Positions 32,101-39,995 of a stretch of DNA of 64,000 nucleotides are shown piece by piece (the stretch's first letter is position 1; every line of letters begins with the position of its first letter). The DNA comes from Bacteroidota bacterium (GTDB lineage Bacteria > Bacteroidota > Bacteroidia > Bacteroidales > DTGW01). The position numbers and the translations under genes are program-made. The stretch spans positions 1 to 64,000 of the forward strand of contig JAKPGM010000057.1 of NCBI GenBank assembly GCA_029550865.1. Reading direction: 5' to 3'. Under the pieces are notes generated by a model. It made no database searches and was not told where the DNA came from. It saw only the letters and a list, made by a program, of their open reading frames with translations.

Positions 32101-33227
32101 TAAGAGCAGGTATTTATCAGGTAAGGGTATGGAACAATATCGGTTGCGATACGGTTAAAACTTTCCAGGTCAAAATGGACGATACCTTACGCATCGACAC
32201 GGTGATTATCCCTGAAAGCTGTACCGGTGACGGGTCAATTGAGATTAAAGTACTTAATTCTTCCTACCCCTTCCGTTATCAGTGGCTCAATTCCGATACA
32301 GTCATCACTAAGGTGGATAGCGATACTATTCAATACCAGGGCAAGCAAGGTACATACGTACTTGCTATCTGGACACAGGATCATGTAGGCTGCGACCGGT
32401 TAGATACGCTGGTAATACCTTTCGATAATCCGCTGATGGTAGATGCTGGACCCGACACCACCATTTGTCGTGGCAAAGAATATATGTTACAGGGAAAAGC
32501 TTATTCGGGTCGTCTGTTGGGTGCTAATGAAGCCTTATACAACTGGTCACCTGTTCAAAATCTTGTAAACAATAAGGGCAACATACCCAATCCTGTAATT
32601 AAGCCCTATATTCCTAACAGCTACAACATTGATCAGGTAGCTTATGTATTGAATGTAACACTCGATCGTTGTCATCAAAGTGATACTGTAGTAATAACCT
32701 ACTATCCTTCTAATGGCGTATGGCTGCCAGCTGTCGATACCGCTGCTAAAGGGGAATATCAGATTATTCCAGTCATAGGCGGTACAGGCACCTATGTTCG
32801 TTACATGTGGACTCCACGGATGTATGTGCTATACAACAGCGACACTGCGAGAGTACTAACCCTTAACTTCCAGGGCGACTCATTAACCTATTACTTTACG
32901 GGAATTACTGCCGATGGTTGCTACGAGAAGGCATCCGTTTTGATCGTAGCCAGCCCCGATATCAAGCCCGATGATGCCTTTACGCCCAACGGCGATGGTA
33001 TCAACGACTTCTGGTATATCCCAAGAGCCGAATATTTCCCCGACATACACGTTAGGGTATTCAACCGCTGGGGTGACATCGTATATGAATCGATTGGCTA
33101 CAATAACGCCGACAAAGTTTGGAATGGCAAACGTAAAGGAAAAGACCTCCCCATTGGTACGTACTACTATGTGATAACTATGAGTGGTGGAAAGACGGCC
33201 AAGGGAACCGTAGCTATAATTAGATAA
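23199..33227 (+). CDS. Giant (3342 aa) cell-surface protein with PKD/Ig-like and SprB-type repeats and a T9SS type B (CHU_C / gliding-motility-associated) C-terminal sorting domain
   Basis: Signal peptide; many 'CYGGTDGRIDTSISGGQPPYTFSITP'-type repeats; C-terminal 'DDAFTPNGDGINDFWYIPRAEYFPDIHVRVFNRWGDIVYES...WNGKRKGKDLPIGTYYYVI'. Confidence 0.95.
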   Translation: MIRKLILYMSFAIFPATVMHLQGQVSIDDVQVDSITCNGLSDGKIHVTISGGITPYVYIIQRVWPNPQTYSQTTSSTTVTFTGLEASNLYTLTVLDDNGNGAPVNYGPYIAVKQPPVLSVNITNASPFCVNNNVQLHGNPTGGNGSYTHEWSGTGAVFLNQTDIENPIFNSNVAGSYTLKYKAEDFKGCADSMEINITVNSLPSVTFGGSLTPQCANSTTYTLTGGSPAGGTYSGPGVSGTNFNASASGGPGTKIITYTYTDGNGCSNSATNTIDVMALPTASASNNGPVCEGSTLQLFGSGSGTAPISYQWSGPLGYSNNTQNPIVSSSATTAMSGTYTLTVTDGNSCTNQATTNASVIAAPPAPTGLTNQQRCGDGTLSFNASAANSNDSIQWSYDGSTIVFKAKTPSTFTTGVLTAPTTITVYARVKTQSGGCLSSWVSATGNVYSNPTAVPSSNSPVCEGGTLTLSALPNGMTSYSWTGPNGYSSSSQNPTVTANATSAHAGTYTLTVVDGNGCSDTKNTSVTVNPKPNTFNVTGGGSYCAGGNGVAVGLSGSQTGVNYQLKRNGVNTGSPVPGTGNALNFGLQTLAGTYTVEATNTSTGCTATMNGSAIVVVNTPPTPSASNNGPVCEGNTLSLSALPASGVTYQWTGPNGFSSTSQNPVVSSAATPAMSGSYKLVITDGNGCKDSTTTTATVNPKPAVTASSNSPVCGLNTLELYGGPNGMASYSWTGPFGYTSSSQNPTRPNALPSFGGTYTLTVTDMNGCTNTASTAVTVYAPANISYNLTDPTVCYYEDAVVTLSGSQNGGYQYTIFRESDNVQVTLPQNGNGTSLQFTIPASSILNVGSNQFYCLIVTPQGCPYTVTNRAIVTKRAEIQKNLTTSNALCFGQNGTITSVPSSGTSPYTMSITGPSGSFGALSQSVTPGTYQVVVKDANSCLSSTTPVTITEPNPITFDIDSASPSCTGSNDGYINFINVAGGTTPYQYSIRGNDPGEYTSNPNFSSLAPDVYYAIVKDVNGCLSDSVTVPLNQGGQIFVSHSLAPALVCYGDSGQLTLSASGGSGNYQFSVSTTAGVPGTWTSNTVFKIRGGVNYYGFARDVVTGCIGYANNGNPISIASAPPVVIVINSIVAATCYNTADGKILLGNSSGGKGGPYTYYVDGISNGTRNFTNLLPGTHTILVVGAGGCSEDSVVNVPSPPAIVYDSITTVALQCPDDMTGEIHIHNPSGGTPPLEYTINSLPYGSSTDFTGLDGGTYDVKIRDAIGCINSTPITVAEPAPISIASATGDTVCSGGMGTITVVAAGGTAPYTYTLTPGPVVQGTGVFTNLPAGTYNVSVTDSKGCAPADTDVSVVTSTGVNIQVVAQNIKCKGDNSGSISILASGGVEPYQYSINGDVPSQYQSSPIFTNLTAGTYDVYVKDACGSHSYGTVTLNEPASAITISSVNAIPVSGCKGSPTGAIVINASGGSGTLLYSIDGGINYQASNIFNNLLAGTYNIAVTDDSLCVANTTATITEPNPLQIASIATTKVNGHIKGTATVDVPPATSGAGNLVYWYDNNPPQASNIFTNLDTGTYMAHVRDQNLCEDSMQFTITDTLSLVVNITTTPVTCYGGTDGRIDTSISGGQPPYTFSITPFVADLTQVPAGTYQITVTDANLSTVIQTVSVTQPNAVGATYNIVGYNGSPGTGSITVNGTGGNGGYQYSFNNGPFGPTNTFTDLMPGFYRIITRDGMGCSGPDTTIEIVDERILSLYPVTYSDVACYGSNSGTATVHIKSGTPPFTIRLRKGSVTIGTIVTNLKDYTFTNLSAGNYQFNVRHFYSPPSVNSEVFTINELATSLLTITNITTVPQTNIIPNGEIHITASGGVGSMASYEFSIDGGATFTMNAGNFTGLVGDSTYQIAVKDQVGCIIDSIAYVPYGLPLNVQFSKTNETCTGLGDGTIRYKVISGRKPYFYSFNGAPYVAAPDSFTFTMLPPGAYTLSIIDSNNDTASYATVIDPASPVIIDSIVATPSDGSNGTLTVYTSGGSGIFTFTATSYHHGIFTNGGNNIFTGLPADTFIVRVDDICSFAEQTAIVPQDTILFANVSIEPVKCIQPFLQAYINIEPLNAAPGLVTYEAIHAVTNDYYVQFNNGNVEVNDTGTYYIHAFDSQGKHFRDTVTVTAIVTPILVSIDPIIQPCSAGGQTNIFTNTTGGQAPYTYRWYKLPNFTTIIGTEKDLLNVGEGKYAVVVTDTYGCSVQMVDSVVVSNVQILNIATTNSTCNVGLTDGTITVTAIGKGAIQYIWNGGVSTSPVITGVGAGTYTVTAINESGCSDSRTVTVASNDSLMNLWTFDNQTCVGEGFIQYDVTIGHPDYTFIQVGLDTLVTSNTSYRRTLVPGSYTFKLIDQKGCFDTIHVDILPKPAFDTIVIDSVKVVKSTGANGSITVYATGSYPPLIYKITSATTSTTINNGTNNVFTGLVADTYYIEVTDFSSCAFAYDTVEVGLDTVLNVAITIRDSVCNGAVVYLTPLNAYGNVNYQITTDSVNFFINHISDSVFTVSHTGWYHIEVSDQAGKSFQLDTFIVVATPGLFAIVDSAIYPECNTGTVGSIYMRIGGGTPPYTYFWRNTITGDTISIQQLGLIDAPLGYYAFTVNDNAGCSFTHLDSITVSQVSIVSVDTVKSHCSQLNPTGKITVTVQGRAPFYFLWLNLSDLSIVKEGIVATNRDSIVNVPAGQYLVRVIDANNCILPDTVIKLEAYNPLRATLALLEMPKCYSVSNPSSEGILSVQMQNGVAPYTYNWILNSDTTLIRRVDSVSAIADTLTGAFAATYRIIVRDGNYCFFDTLYNITAKDSVDFDIQVLNHATCTNLGSVVIKFTKGVGPFAYQWLGQPFDTITVDSITNNALTAGNYPFTLVDDSGCIVTKPVIIEQSEYFRLDSVIAYEKCNAFGSVALQLSQTAYPAYLKWIDEGDTLVLNSISDIIPTKDGLRAGIYQVRVWNNIGCDTVKTFQVKMDDTLRIDTVIIPESCTGDGSIEIKVLNSSYPFRYQWLNSDTVITKVDSDTIQYQGKQGTYVLAIWTQDHVGCDRLDTLVIPFDNPLMVDAGPDTTICRGKEYMLQGKAYSGRLLGANEALYNWSPVQNLVNNKGNIPNPVIKPYIPNSYNIDQVAYVLNVTLDRCHQSDTVVITYYPSNGVWLPAVDTAAKGEYQIIPVIGGTGTYVRYMWTPRMYVLYNSDTARVLTLNFQGDSLTYYFTGITADGCYEKASVLIVASPDIKPDDAFTPNGDGINDFWYIPRAEYFPDIHVRVFNRWGDIVYESIGYNNADKVWNGKRKGKDLPIGTYYYVITMSGGKTAKGTVAIIR
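24041..25510 (+). repeat. Four ~65-70 aa repeats inside the giant protein gene
   Basis: Pattern 'SNxxPVCEGxTLxL...YxWTGPxGYxxSSQNPxVxxxAT..xGTYTLTVTDxNGC' at roughly 24041-24251, 24561-24760, 25063-25270, 25309-25510. Confidence 0.85.
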
Positions 33228-33245
33228 TCTCGAAATTAAGTGACT

Positions 33246-34157
33246 ATGAAACGGAGTGTATTGATATTTTTTGTGATGGCAATGTGTGGAAAATATATTT
33301 ACTCACAGCAATTGCCCTTATATTCGCAGTACATGCATAATCCATTTATATTAAACCCTGCAGTTGCTGGGACGTATCATTATTTTCAGGCCAGGTTGAT
33401 GTCGCGATTGCAATGGATTGGTTTTCCCGATGCACCAGTTACCAACTCATTAAGTGTATTTGGTCCGTTTAGTGGGAAAAACAAAGACATGGGATATGGA
33501 GTTACTCTTTATAGTGATATTACCTCACCCACCAGTAGATTGGGAATGAAAGGAGCGTACGCCTATAATATTGCGTTGAATGACCACATTCGCATGTCGT
33601 TTGCAGCTGCCCTTGGATTTTTTCAATTTAAATACGATGGTACCAACCTACAAATGTATGCTCCCGACCCCGTAGCACCAAAAGCGGTAAAGTCGGAGTT
33701 CGAACCCGATGGTATGCTTGGCGTATTGGTATATTCCGGCCTCTTTCAGGTGGGTCTCTCGGTGGATAATCTTTTCAACAATAAATTTAACGTTAATCCC
33801 GACCAAACCAATGTGACCAGTTTTGGTAAACTTTTACGCCATTATTACCTATTAGGTTCTTACAACTGGATTCATAACCGTCGTTGGACGACCGAATGCA
33901 GTGCTGTAGTGAAGGCAGTTGAAGGATTTAATGTACCTGTGCAGTTTGACCTCAACGTAAGGGAATGGTATCGAAATACTGCATGGTTTGGAATGTCGTA
34001 TCGTTCGATGGATGCTATTGCAGTATTGGTTGGCTATATCTTCAACAAACGCATTTATGCGGGTTATGCATTCGACTTCAACCTATCGGCTATCAGAGCC
34101 TATAACTTTGGTAGTCACGAAATTATGCTGGGATACCGTTTTAACACGCTTAAGTAG
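33246..34157 (+). CDS. PorP/SprF family T9SS membrane protein
   Basis: 'QQLPLYSQYMHNPFILNPAVAGTYHYFQARLMSRLQWIGFPDAPVTNSLSVFGP', 'GYIFNKRIYAGYAFDFNLS'. ATG at 33246 (track starts at GTG 33240). Confidence 0.92.
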   Translation: MKRSVLIFFVMAMCGKYIYSQQLPLYSQYMHNPFILNPAVAGTYHYFQARLMSRLQWIGFPDAPVTNSLSVFGPFSGKNKDMGYGVTLYSDITSPTSRLGMKGAYAYNIALNDHIRMSFAAALGFFQFKYDGTNLQMYAPDPVAPKAVKSEFEPDGMLGVLVYSGLFQVGLSVDNLFNNKFNVNPDQTNVTSFGKLLRHYYLLGSYNWIHNRRWTTECSAVVKAVEGFNVPVQFDLNVREWYRNTAWFGMSYRSMDAIAVLVGYIFNKRIYAGYAFDFNLSAIRAYNFGSHEIMLGYRFNTLK

Positions 34158-35730
34158 GGGTACCTTTTTTGCGGGGGGGATAGTCAACGTTATAATGCAA
34201 GCCAACGCTTTGCTTGCGTTGTTGTGCGCTTTTGATAATTAGATAGCTAACCTCCACAAGGTTGCGCAGTTCGCATAGCATACGCGAAACCTTCGAACGT
34301 TTGTACAACTCCTCAGTTTCTTCAAAAATCAGGTTTATTCGCTGAGCCGCACGTTGAAGTCGCAAATTGCTTCGAACAATCGCCACATAGCTACTCATGA
34401 TTTGTTGCGTTTCCTTCATGCTCTGCGTGATAAGAATCATTTCCTCGGGATTAGTGGTACCCTCGTCGTTCCAGGGGGGAATTCCCTCGGGAATATGGTA
34501 GTTTTTGAAATGGCTTATTGCATCTATAGCAGCCCGATGCCCAAATACAGCAGCCTCCAGCAAAGAATTAGAAGCTAACCTGTTGGCACCATGTAAACCT
34601 GTACAGGCTGTTTCCCCAGCAGCATACAAGCGATTGATCCACGAACGTCCATTCATGTCTACCTTTATTCCGCCACAGAGGTAATGTGCGGCGGGCGCTA
34701 CCGGTATCATATCCTTCGACATATCAATGCCAATGGAAAGACATTTTTGATAAATATTGGGGAAATGTTCAAACAAAGCCTTTTTCTCGATATGACGGGC
34801 ATCGAGGTACACATAATCGTGCCCCGACAACTTCATTTCGCTGTCGATAGCACGAGCTACTATATCACGTGGAGCCAGAGAACCGCGAGGGTCATATTTA
34901 TGCATAAATTCTTCACCATTTTGATTGCGAAGGATAGCGCCGAAGCCTCTTAAAGCCTCTGTGATTAAAAATGAGGGACGTTCGCCAGGATTATACAACG
35001 CTGTGGGATGGAATTGGACAAATTCCATATCTTCCACAATTCCTTTCGCACGATATACCATAGCTATACCATCGCCTGTTGCCGTAGGGGGATTGGTAGT
35101 GGTGTGATATACATTGCCAATACCACCGGTGGCCATAAGCGTTACCCTGGCCAGGATGGTTTTTACCTGTCCACTTTCACAGTCCAGTACATAAGCTCCG
35201 TAACACTCAATGTTATTGTAGTACCTTTTAACCAACACACCCAGATGGTGTTGCGTAATGATATCGATGGCAAAATGATTTTCATACACGGTAATATTAG
35301 GGTGCTCACTTACCTGTTTAACCAGAGCACGTTGAATTTCAGCACCCGTTATATCTTTATAGTGTAATATTCGATTTTCGGAATGTCCTCCTTCTCTACC
35401 CAAATCAAAATTTCCATCGCTGGTTTTGTCGAATTTTACCCCCCATTCTATCAACTCTTTAATGCGTGCAGGAGCTTCCTCGACTACCATTCTTACTACA
35501 TCGACATTACATAGCCCATCCCCACAAATAAGGGTATCCTCAATATGTTTTTCGAAACTATCGGGTTCGTATGTTACAGCCGCTATTCCTCCTTGAGCAT
35601 AGCTGGTATTAGTCTCGGTTATTTTCGACTTGGTAATAACGCAAACTTTACCATGGTCGGCAACTTTTAGGGCAAAGGACAACCCCGCCAGTCCCGAACC
35701 TATTACCAGAAAATCAAACCTTTCTTCCAT
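34150..35730 (-). CDS. nadB: L-aspartate oxidase
   Basis: 'FLVIGSGLAGLSFALKVADHG', 'TSYAQGGIAAV', 'EFVQFHPTALYNPGERPSFLITEALRGFGA', 'RLYAAGETACTGLHGANRLASNSLLEAAVFG'. Confidence 0.95.
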   Translation of the reverse strand: MEERFDFLVIGSGLAGLSFALKVADHGKVCVITKSKITETNTSYAQGGIAAVTYEPDSFEKHIEDTLICGDGLCNVDVVRMVVEEAPARIKELIEWGVKFDKTSDGNFDLGREGGHSENRILHYKDITGAEIQRALVKQVSEHPNITVYENHFAIDIITQHHLGVLVKRYYNNIECYGAYVLDCESGQVKTILARVTLMATGGIGNVYHTTTNPPTATGDGIAMVYRAKGIVEDMEFVQFHPTALYNPGERPSFLITEALRGFGAILRNQNGEEFMHKYDPRGSLAPRDIVARAIDSEMKLSGHDYVYLDARHIEKKALFEHFPNIYQKCLSIGIDMSKDMIPVAPAAHYLCGGIKVDMNGRSWINRLYAAGETACTGLHGANRLASNSLLEAAVFGHRAAIDAISHFKNYHIPEGIPPWNDEGTTNPEEMILITQSMKETQQIMSSYVAIVRSNLRLQRAAQRINLIFEETEELYKRSKVSRMLCELRNLVEVSYLIIKSAQQRKQSVGLHYNVDYPPRKKGTPT

Positions 35731-35790
35731 ACCCCTATATTGAATTATCCTCGGACGAAGAAAAATGCTCCTACATGTACATTTTCAGCC

Positions 35791-38286
35791 TCAGAACTGC
35801 TGTCCCATGATAAACTGGGGTTGCCAACCGGATCTTTGACCTCCAATTTTATCAAACCCATACCCCATATCGAAACCTATCATGCCGAGCATTGGCAGGA
35901 AAATTCGTATCCCCACACCAGCTGCACGCTTTACATCAAACGGATTAAAGTACCGTATATCCGACCAGCAATTGCCCGCTTCGGCAAAGAGCGTTCCATA
36001 TATAGTTGCCTGTTCTTTAAGGGTAATAGGATAACGCAGTTCGGCAGTAAAACGATCGTAAATACGACCTGCCCTTATACCATTCTCAGTAGGAGTAAGC
36101 GCATCGTCGGTATATCCACGCATTGGGATAATTTCCGAGTTAGTAATACTGTAACCTATCATACCACTCCCCCCCATGGTATATTGCTCAATGGGGGTAT
36201 ATCCCGTCGATTTTTTATATCGTCCAAGAATTCCAAAATTGGCACGTGTCATAAACACCAGATTGCCTACAATAGACATATAAGTTTCTGCCCGAATAGT
36301 CCATTTATGGAATTCTGCCCATTTATATTTCTCGGCTGTAGACAAAGTAGAATAATCCTTACCGTTGAACAACGAATAAGGGGGCGTAAGTTTCAGACCA
36401 ATAGAGAACCACGAACCCGACCTTGGATAAATATACTGATCAAGTGAATTACGACCAAAATTAATACTATAGTAAAAACTATTGATGCTCCCTGTAGAAT
36501 CGTTATAAACAATGGGGTACTTCTTAAACTTGTAACGATCTATCCCAACCGATTGTTGCAAAGTAAAATAATCATCAGGCCATTTAAGCCGCTTTCCAAG
36601 GCTAATGGTTGCCCCCATGATATCGAAATAAGACTCGGTTGGCTGCAGCAAGCCTTTCAAACTATTATATTCCATAGCATTGTAATGGCTATAAAAAAGG
36701 CTTAACGAAAAAGCATTAGGTTTTTTTCCACCAAACCATGGGTCGGAAAAGGTAGAACTTAAAGACATGTATTGTTTGCCATTAGTCTGGAATCGGAAGC
36801 TCAACGTTTGAGCATCGCCCGAGGGTACAGGTCGCCACTCTTTCCAGTTGAAAAAGTTACGATACGAAAAATTGTTGAAACTTATCCCAATAGAACCTAT
36901 AAATCCATAATATCCACCCCATCCTCCCGAAAGTTCGAGTTGGTCGCTGGCTCGCTCACTAAGCTTGTACTGAAGATCAACGGTACTGTTGGCTGGATTA
37001 GGAATAGGAACCGGCTCAATCTTCTCGGGTTCGAATAATCCCAGTGTAGCCAACTCACGGACACTACGCACAATATCAGACTTACTAAACAATTCCCCAG
37101 GTAAAGTTCTCAGCTCTCGACGCGCTACATGCTCGTTTGTCTTTGTATTTCCGGTAATTATTATATTGTTGAAGGTAGCCTGTTTCCCCTCGTATATTCG
37201 CATTTCAAAATCAATAGAATCGTTTTCGATTTTTGTTTCTACAGGCGTTACGTTAAAAAATAGATACCCATTATCGAGATATAACGACGATACTGCATCA
37301 TCATCGGTCTGTAAACGCTTATCCAGAGTTTTCTGATTAAAAACATCCCCTTTCTTAATACCTAAAATATTGGAAAGAAGCTCCGAAGGATATTTTGTGT
37401 TACCCACCCAGGTGATATTACGAAAGTAATACTTATGACCCTCGTAAATGTTGATATACAGAATTATACGATTCGGAGCCGCAAATCCGATAGAATCGGA
37501 AACAATCTTGGCATCACGATACCCTTTTTCATTGTATAAATCAATGATTTTAGCCTTATCATCCTGATATTTGGGTTCGATGTATTTGGAAGAATTCCAG
37601 AATTTCCAATCGCGTCTTTTGGTATCTTTCATCGCCCTGCGTAACGCAGAAGCCTTGATGTTATTGTTGCCTGTAAAAACAATGTCTTTGATTTTTACCC
37701 GCTTGTTCTTGGTAATTTTTAGCTTAAGATCCACTGCATTGGGACGCGTCGTATCGGGTTTATGCTCAACCTCAACCTGTACATTAAAAAATCCTTTTTC
37801 CCGATAAAATTTTTTCACAATAGTAATCGCATCATTAATTACATTTTCAGTAAGCTGACTTCCCACACGAAAATTGAGTTTTTCCTTCAAATCTTTCTGA
37901 TCCGATTTGCTTACCCCTTCAATGGAAAAATTAGCAATACGAGGTCTTTCCTTTAGATATATATCTATCGCCACATGATTCCCGGAGGTAATGCGATAAG
38001 AAACCTGCACATCCTCAAAGAGGCCATGTTCCCAGAATTTTTTCACAATTTTACTTACCTCATCACCGGGAAGGGTGATAGGAGTACCTGTTGCTAACCC
38101 CGACATATTGGCCAAAACATGTTGATCGAGATAACGAACTCCTGAAATCGTTACCGTATCAATGATATATTCCCGGGGCCTGCTATAATCAGCAATGATC
38201 AGCGAATCAGCAGCGTTTTGAGCAGAAATTCCTGAAGCAAAAACAAACGAAAAAGAAAAAAACAAAAAAAATCTTGAGAACTTCAT
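35791..38286 (-). CDS. bamA: Outer membrane protein assembly factor BamA (POTRA + Omp85 barrel)
   Basis: POTRA repeats, C-terminal 'GGSGMIGYSITNSEIIPMRGY...AAGVGIRIFLPMLGMIGFDMGYGFD'. Start trimmed to MKFSRFFLFF with signal peptide. Confidence 0.93.
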   Translation of the reverse strand: MKFSRFFLFFSFSFVFASGISAQNAADSLIIADYSRPREYIIDTVTISGVRYLDQHVLANMSGLATGTPITLPGDEVSKIVKKFWEHGLFEDVQVSYRITSGNHVAIDIYLKERPRIANFSIEGVSKSDQKDLKEKLNFRVGSQLTENVINDAITIVKKFYREKGFFNVQVEVEHKPDTTRPNAVDLKLKITKNKRVKIKDIVFTGNNNIKASALRRAMKDTKRRDWKFWNSSKYIEPKYQDDKAKIIDLYNEKGYRDAKIVSDSIGFAAPNRIILYINIYEGHKYYFRNITWVGNTKYPSELLSNILGIKKGDVFNQKTLDKRLQTDDDAVSSLYLDNGYLFFNVTPVETKIENDSIDFEMRIYEGKQATFNNIIITGNTKTNEHVARRELRTLPGELFSKSDIVRSVRELATLGLFEPEKIEPVPIPNPANSTVDLQYKLSERASDQLELSGGWGGYYGFIGSIGISFNNFSYRNFFNWKEWRPVPSGDAQTLSFRFQTNGKQYMSLSSTFSDPWFGGKKPNAFSLSLFYSHYNAMEYNSLKGLLQPTESYFDIMGATISLGKRLKWPDDYFTLQQSVGIDRYKFKKYPIVYNDSTGSINSFYYSINFGRNSLDQYIYPRSGSWFSIGLKLTPPYSLFNGKDYSTLSTAEKYKWAEFHKWTIRAETYMSIVGNLVFMTRANFGILGRYKKSTGYTPIEQYTMGGSGMIGYSITNSEIIPMRGYTDDALTPTENGIRAGRIYDRFTAELRYPITLKEQATIYGTLFAEAGNCWSDIRYFNPFDVKRAAGVGIRIFLPMLGMIGFDMGYGFDKIGGQRSGWQPQFIMGQQF

Positions 38287-38365
38287 TTGAATGGATTTAA
38301 GCATATAATAGCACATATAAAACGCAAACATAATGGAAAAAATATTACCATCCTCCACAAAAACG

Positions 38366-39139
38366 TTAAGAGTTGTTATTTGCATTGGGGGTAACTTCAC
38401 TAACCAACTGGTCACTTGTTTTTCCAAAACGTCGTTCGCGTTTTTGAAAATCAAGGATGGCCTCGAAAAAATGCTCCTTACGGAAGTCGGGCCATAGAAT
38501 AGGAGTAAAGTATAATTCTGTGTAAGCTATTTGCCAAAGTAAAAAGTTACTTATTCGATACTCGCCACTGGTACGAATAAGCAATTCGGGATAAGGCATG
38601 AAGCTGCTCTGCATGTACTGATAAAAAGTCTCGTCGTTGAGCTGTTCGGGGGTAATTTTTCCTTCACAGGCAAGCTGCACTATATTTTTTATCGCATGCA
38701 AAAGTTCCCAGCGACCACTATAACTTAACGCCAACACCAGAGAAAGACCGGTATTGCTTGCGGTAAGCTCAATGGTATTGTTTAATTGCTTATGAACATT
38801 TGCAGGGAGGCTATCCAGGTCACCAATAGCAAGAAGTCGTACATTATTATCCTGAAGCGTTTTAATCTCGGTATTGAGAGTAGAAATGAGCAAATGCATA
38901 AGCGCATTGACCTCGTTTTGAGGTCGTTTCCAATTTTCGGTCGAAAATGCATAAAGGGTAAGAAACTTAATACCCAGCTCGGCAGCTGCTTCTACCGTTT
39001 CACGAACGGCTTTTACCCCATTCTGGTGCCCAAAAATCCGCTGGTTGCCTTTTTTCTTTGCCCAACGGCCATTACCATCCATGATTACAGCTACATGCTG
39101 GGGTAATTTGTTACGGTCGATCTTGTCCTTGAGTTCCAT
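38366..39139 (-). CDS. uppS: Isoprenyl transferase (undecaprenyl diphosphate synthase)
   Basis: 'LPQHVAVIMDGNGRWAKKKGNQRIFGHQNGVKAVRETVEAAAELGIKFLTLYAFSTENWKRP', 'PELLIRTSGEYRISNFLLWQIAYTELYF'. Confidence 0.97.
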   Translation of the reverse strand: MELKDKIDRNKLPQHVAVIMDGNGRWAKKKGNQRIFGHQNGVKAVRETVEAAAELGIKFLTLYAFSTENWKRPQNEVNALMHLLISTLNTEIKTLQDNNVRLLAIGDLDSLPANVHKQLNNTIELTASNTGLSLVLALSYSGRWELLHAIKNIVQLACEGKITPEQLNDETFYQYMQSSFMPYPELLIRTSGEYRISNFLLWQIAYTELYFTPILWPDFRKEHFFEAILDFQKRERRFGKTSDQLVSEVTPNANNNS

Positions 39140-39802
39140 TTATTCTTTTTTATATGCTGGACATTCCTGCTTGGTAGTGAATACTTTGTAAGTAACGAAT
39201 ACGTTTGCGAATGAGATCCAATCGTTGTTGTGCCAAATCGACTTCATGTTGGCCGGTACCTCATTTTCTACCCCATCGAGCCGATCGTTGAAAAGCTTGC
39301 GATAGTTCCACTGAACCCCCATACTCCAGTATTTCCCAATGGTTGTACGAACCCCTACCGCAAAAGGCCACGATAGCATTAAACTTTTTACCTGCGAACG
39401 GGTAGCAAAATCCAGTGCTAATCCACTGGATACAAAAGGGCTAAACGATATCTTTCGCGGTGCAAATTTAAGGGGTAAAAAGTTAAATTCAAACTGAAGT
39501 GCAAAATCAAAAGCAGGTGTGGCAAAAGAAGCATTCCGACGCTGTTGATAATCATCGGAAAAATCAGCATCATTGGCTCGCAAACGAACATAGTTAGCTT
39601 CAAACTTAATTACATGCCGCATGTTCAAATTGTGCCTGAAAACAATACCCAAATCTATTCCCGGTGCATAAAAAGGAACCGTAGGATTGATATCGCCCAT
39701 ATAATACCCACCTCCCACAGCCAGTCCTAGGTCTACCTTCGATTGGGACAACAGGAACAACGTAACACACTGAAATGCAAGCAATACAACAACTTTTTTC
39801 AC
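39140..39802 (-). CDS. DUF6089-type outer membrane beta-barrel protein
   Basis: 'SKVDLGLAVGGGYYMGDINPTVPFYAPGIDLGIVFRHNLNMRHVIKFEANY'; start of uppS abuts its stop. Confidence 0.75.
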   Translation of the reverse strand: MKKVVVLLAFQCVTLFLLSQSKVDLGLAVGGGYYMGDINPTVPFYAPGIDLGIVFRHNLNMRHVIKFEANYVRLRANDADFSDDYQQRRNASFATPAFDFALQFEFNFLPLKFAPRKISFSPFVSSGLALDFATRSQVKSLMLSWPFAVGVRTTIGKYWSMGVQWNYRKLFNDRLDGVENEVPANMKSIWHNNDWISFANVFVTYKVFTTKQECPAYKKE

Positions 39803-39995
39803 CCTTCGTTTTTTTGCAAATGTAATGTTAAATTAAACAAAAACCGTACTGTGTGATTTTTAAACGTTTAAGAATAGCAAAATATTCTTTCATGCAAATT
39901 TTATTGTTTACTTTTAAAGATTTTTTGAATTACCCTATTTTTGGACAAATTTATTTTGAAATTGCAATAATTTTCCCTTAGTACTCAAGCATATT

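Noticed and set aside
23199-33227. Antisense and alternate-frame ORFs inside the giant gene (e.g. 29517..29948 -, 24135..24380 -)
   Set aside because: Long-ORF coding bias generates them; low-complexity translations without recognisable domains.
38287-38454. N-terminal extension of BamA in the track
   Set aside because: It overlaps the uppS 3' end and precedes a clear signal peptide beginning at MKFSRFFLFF.
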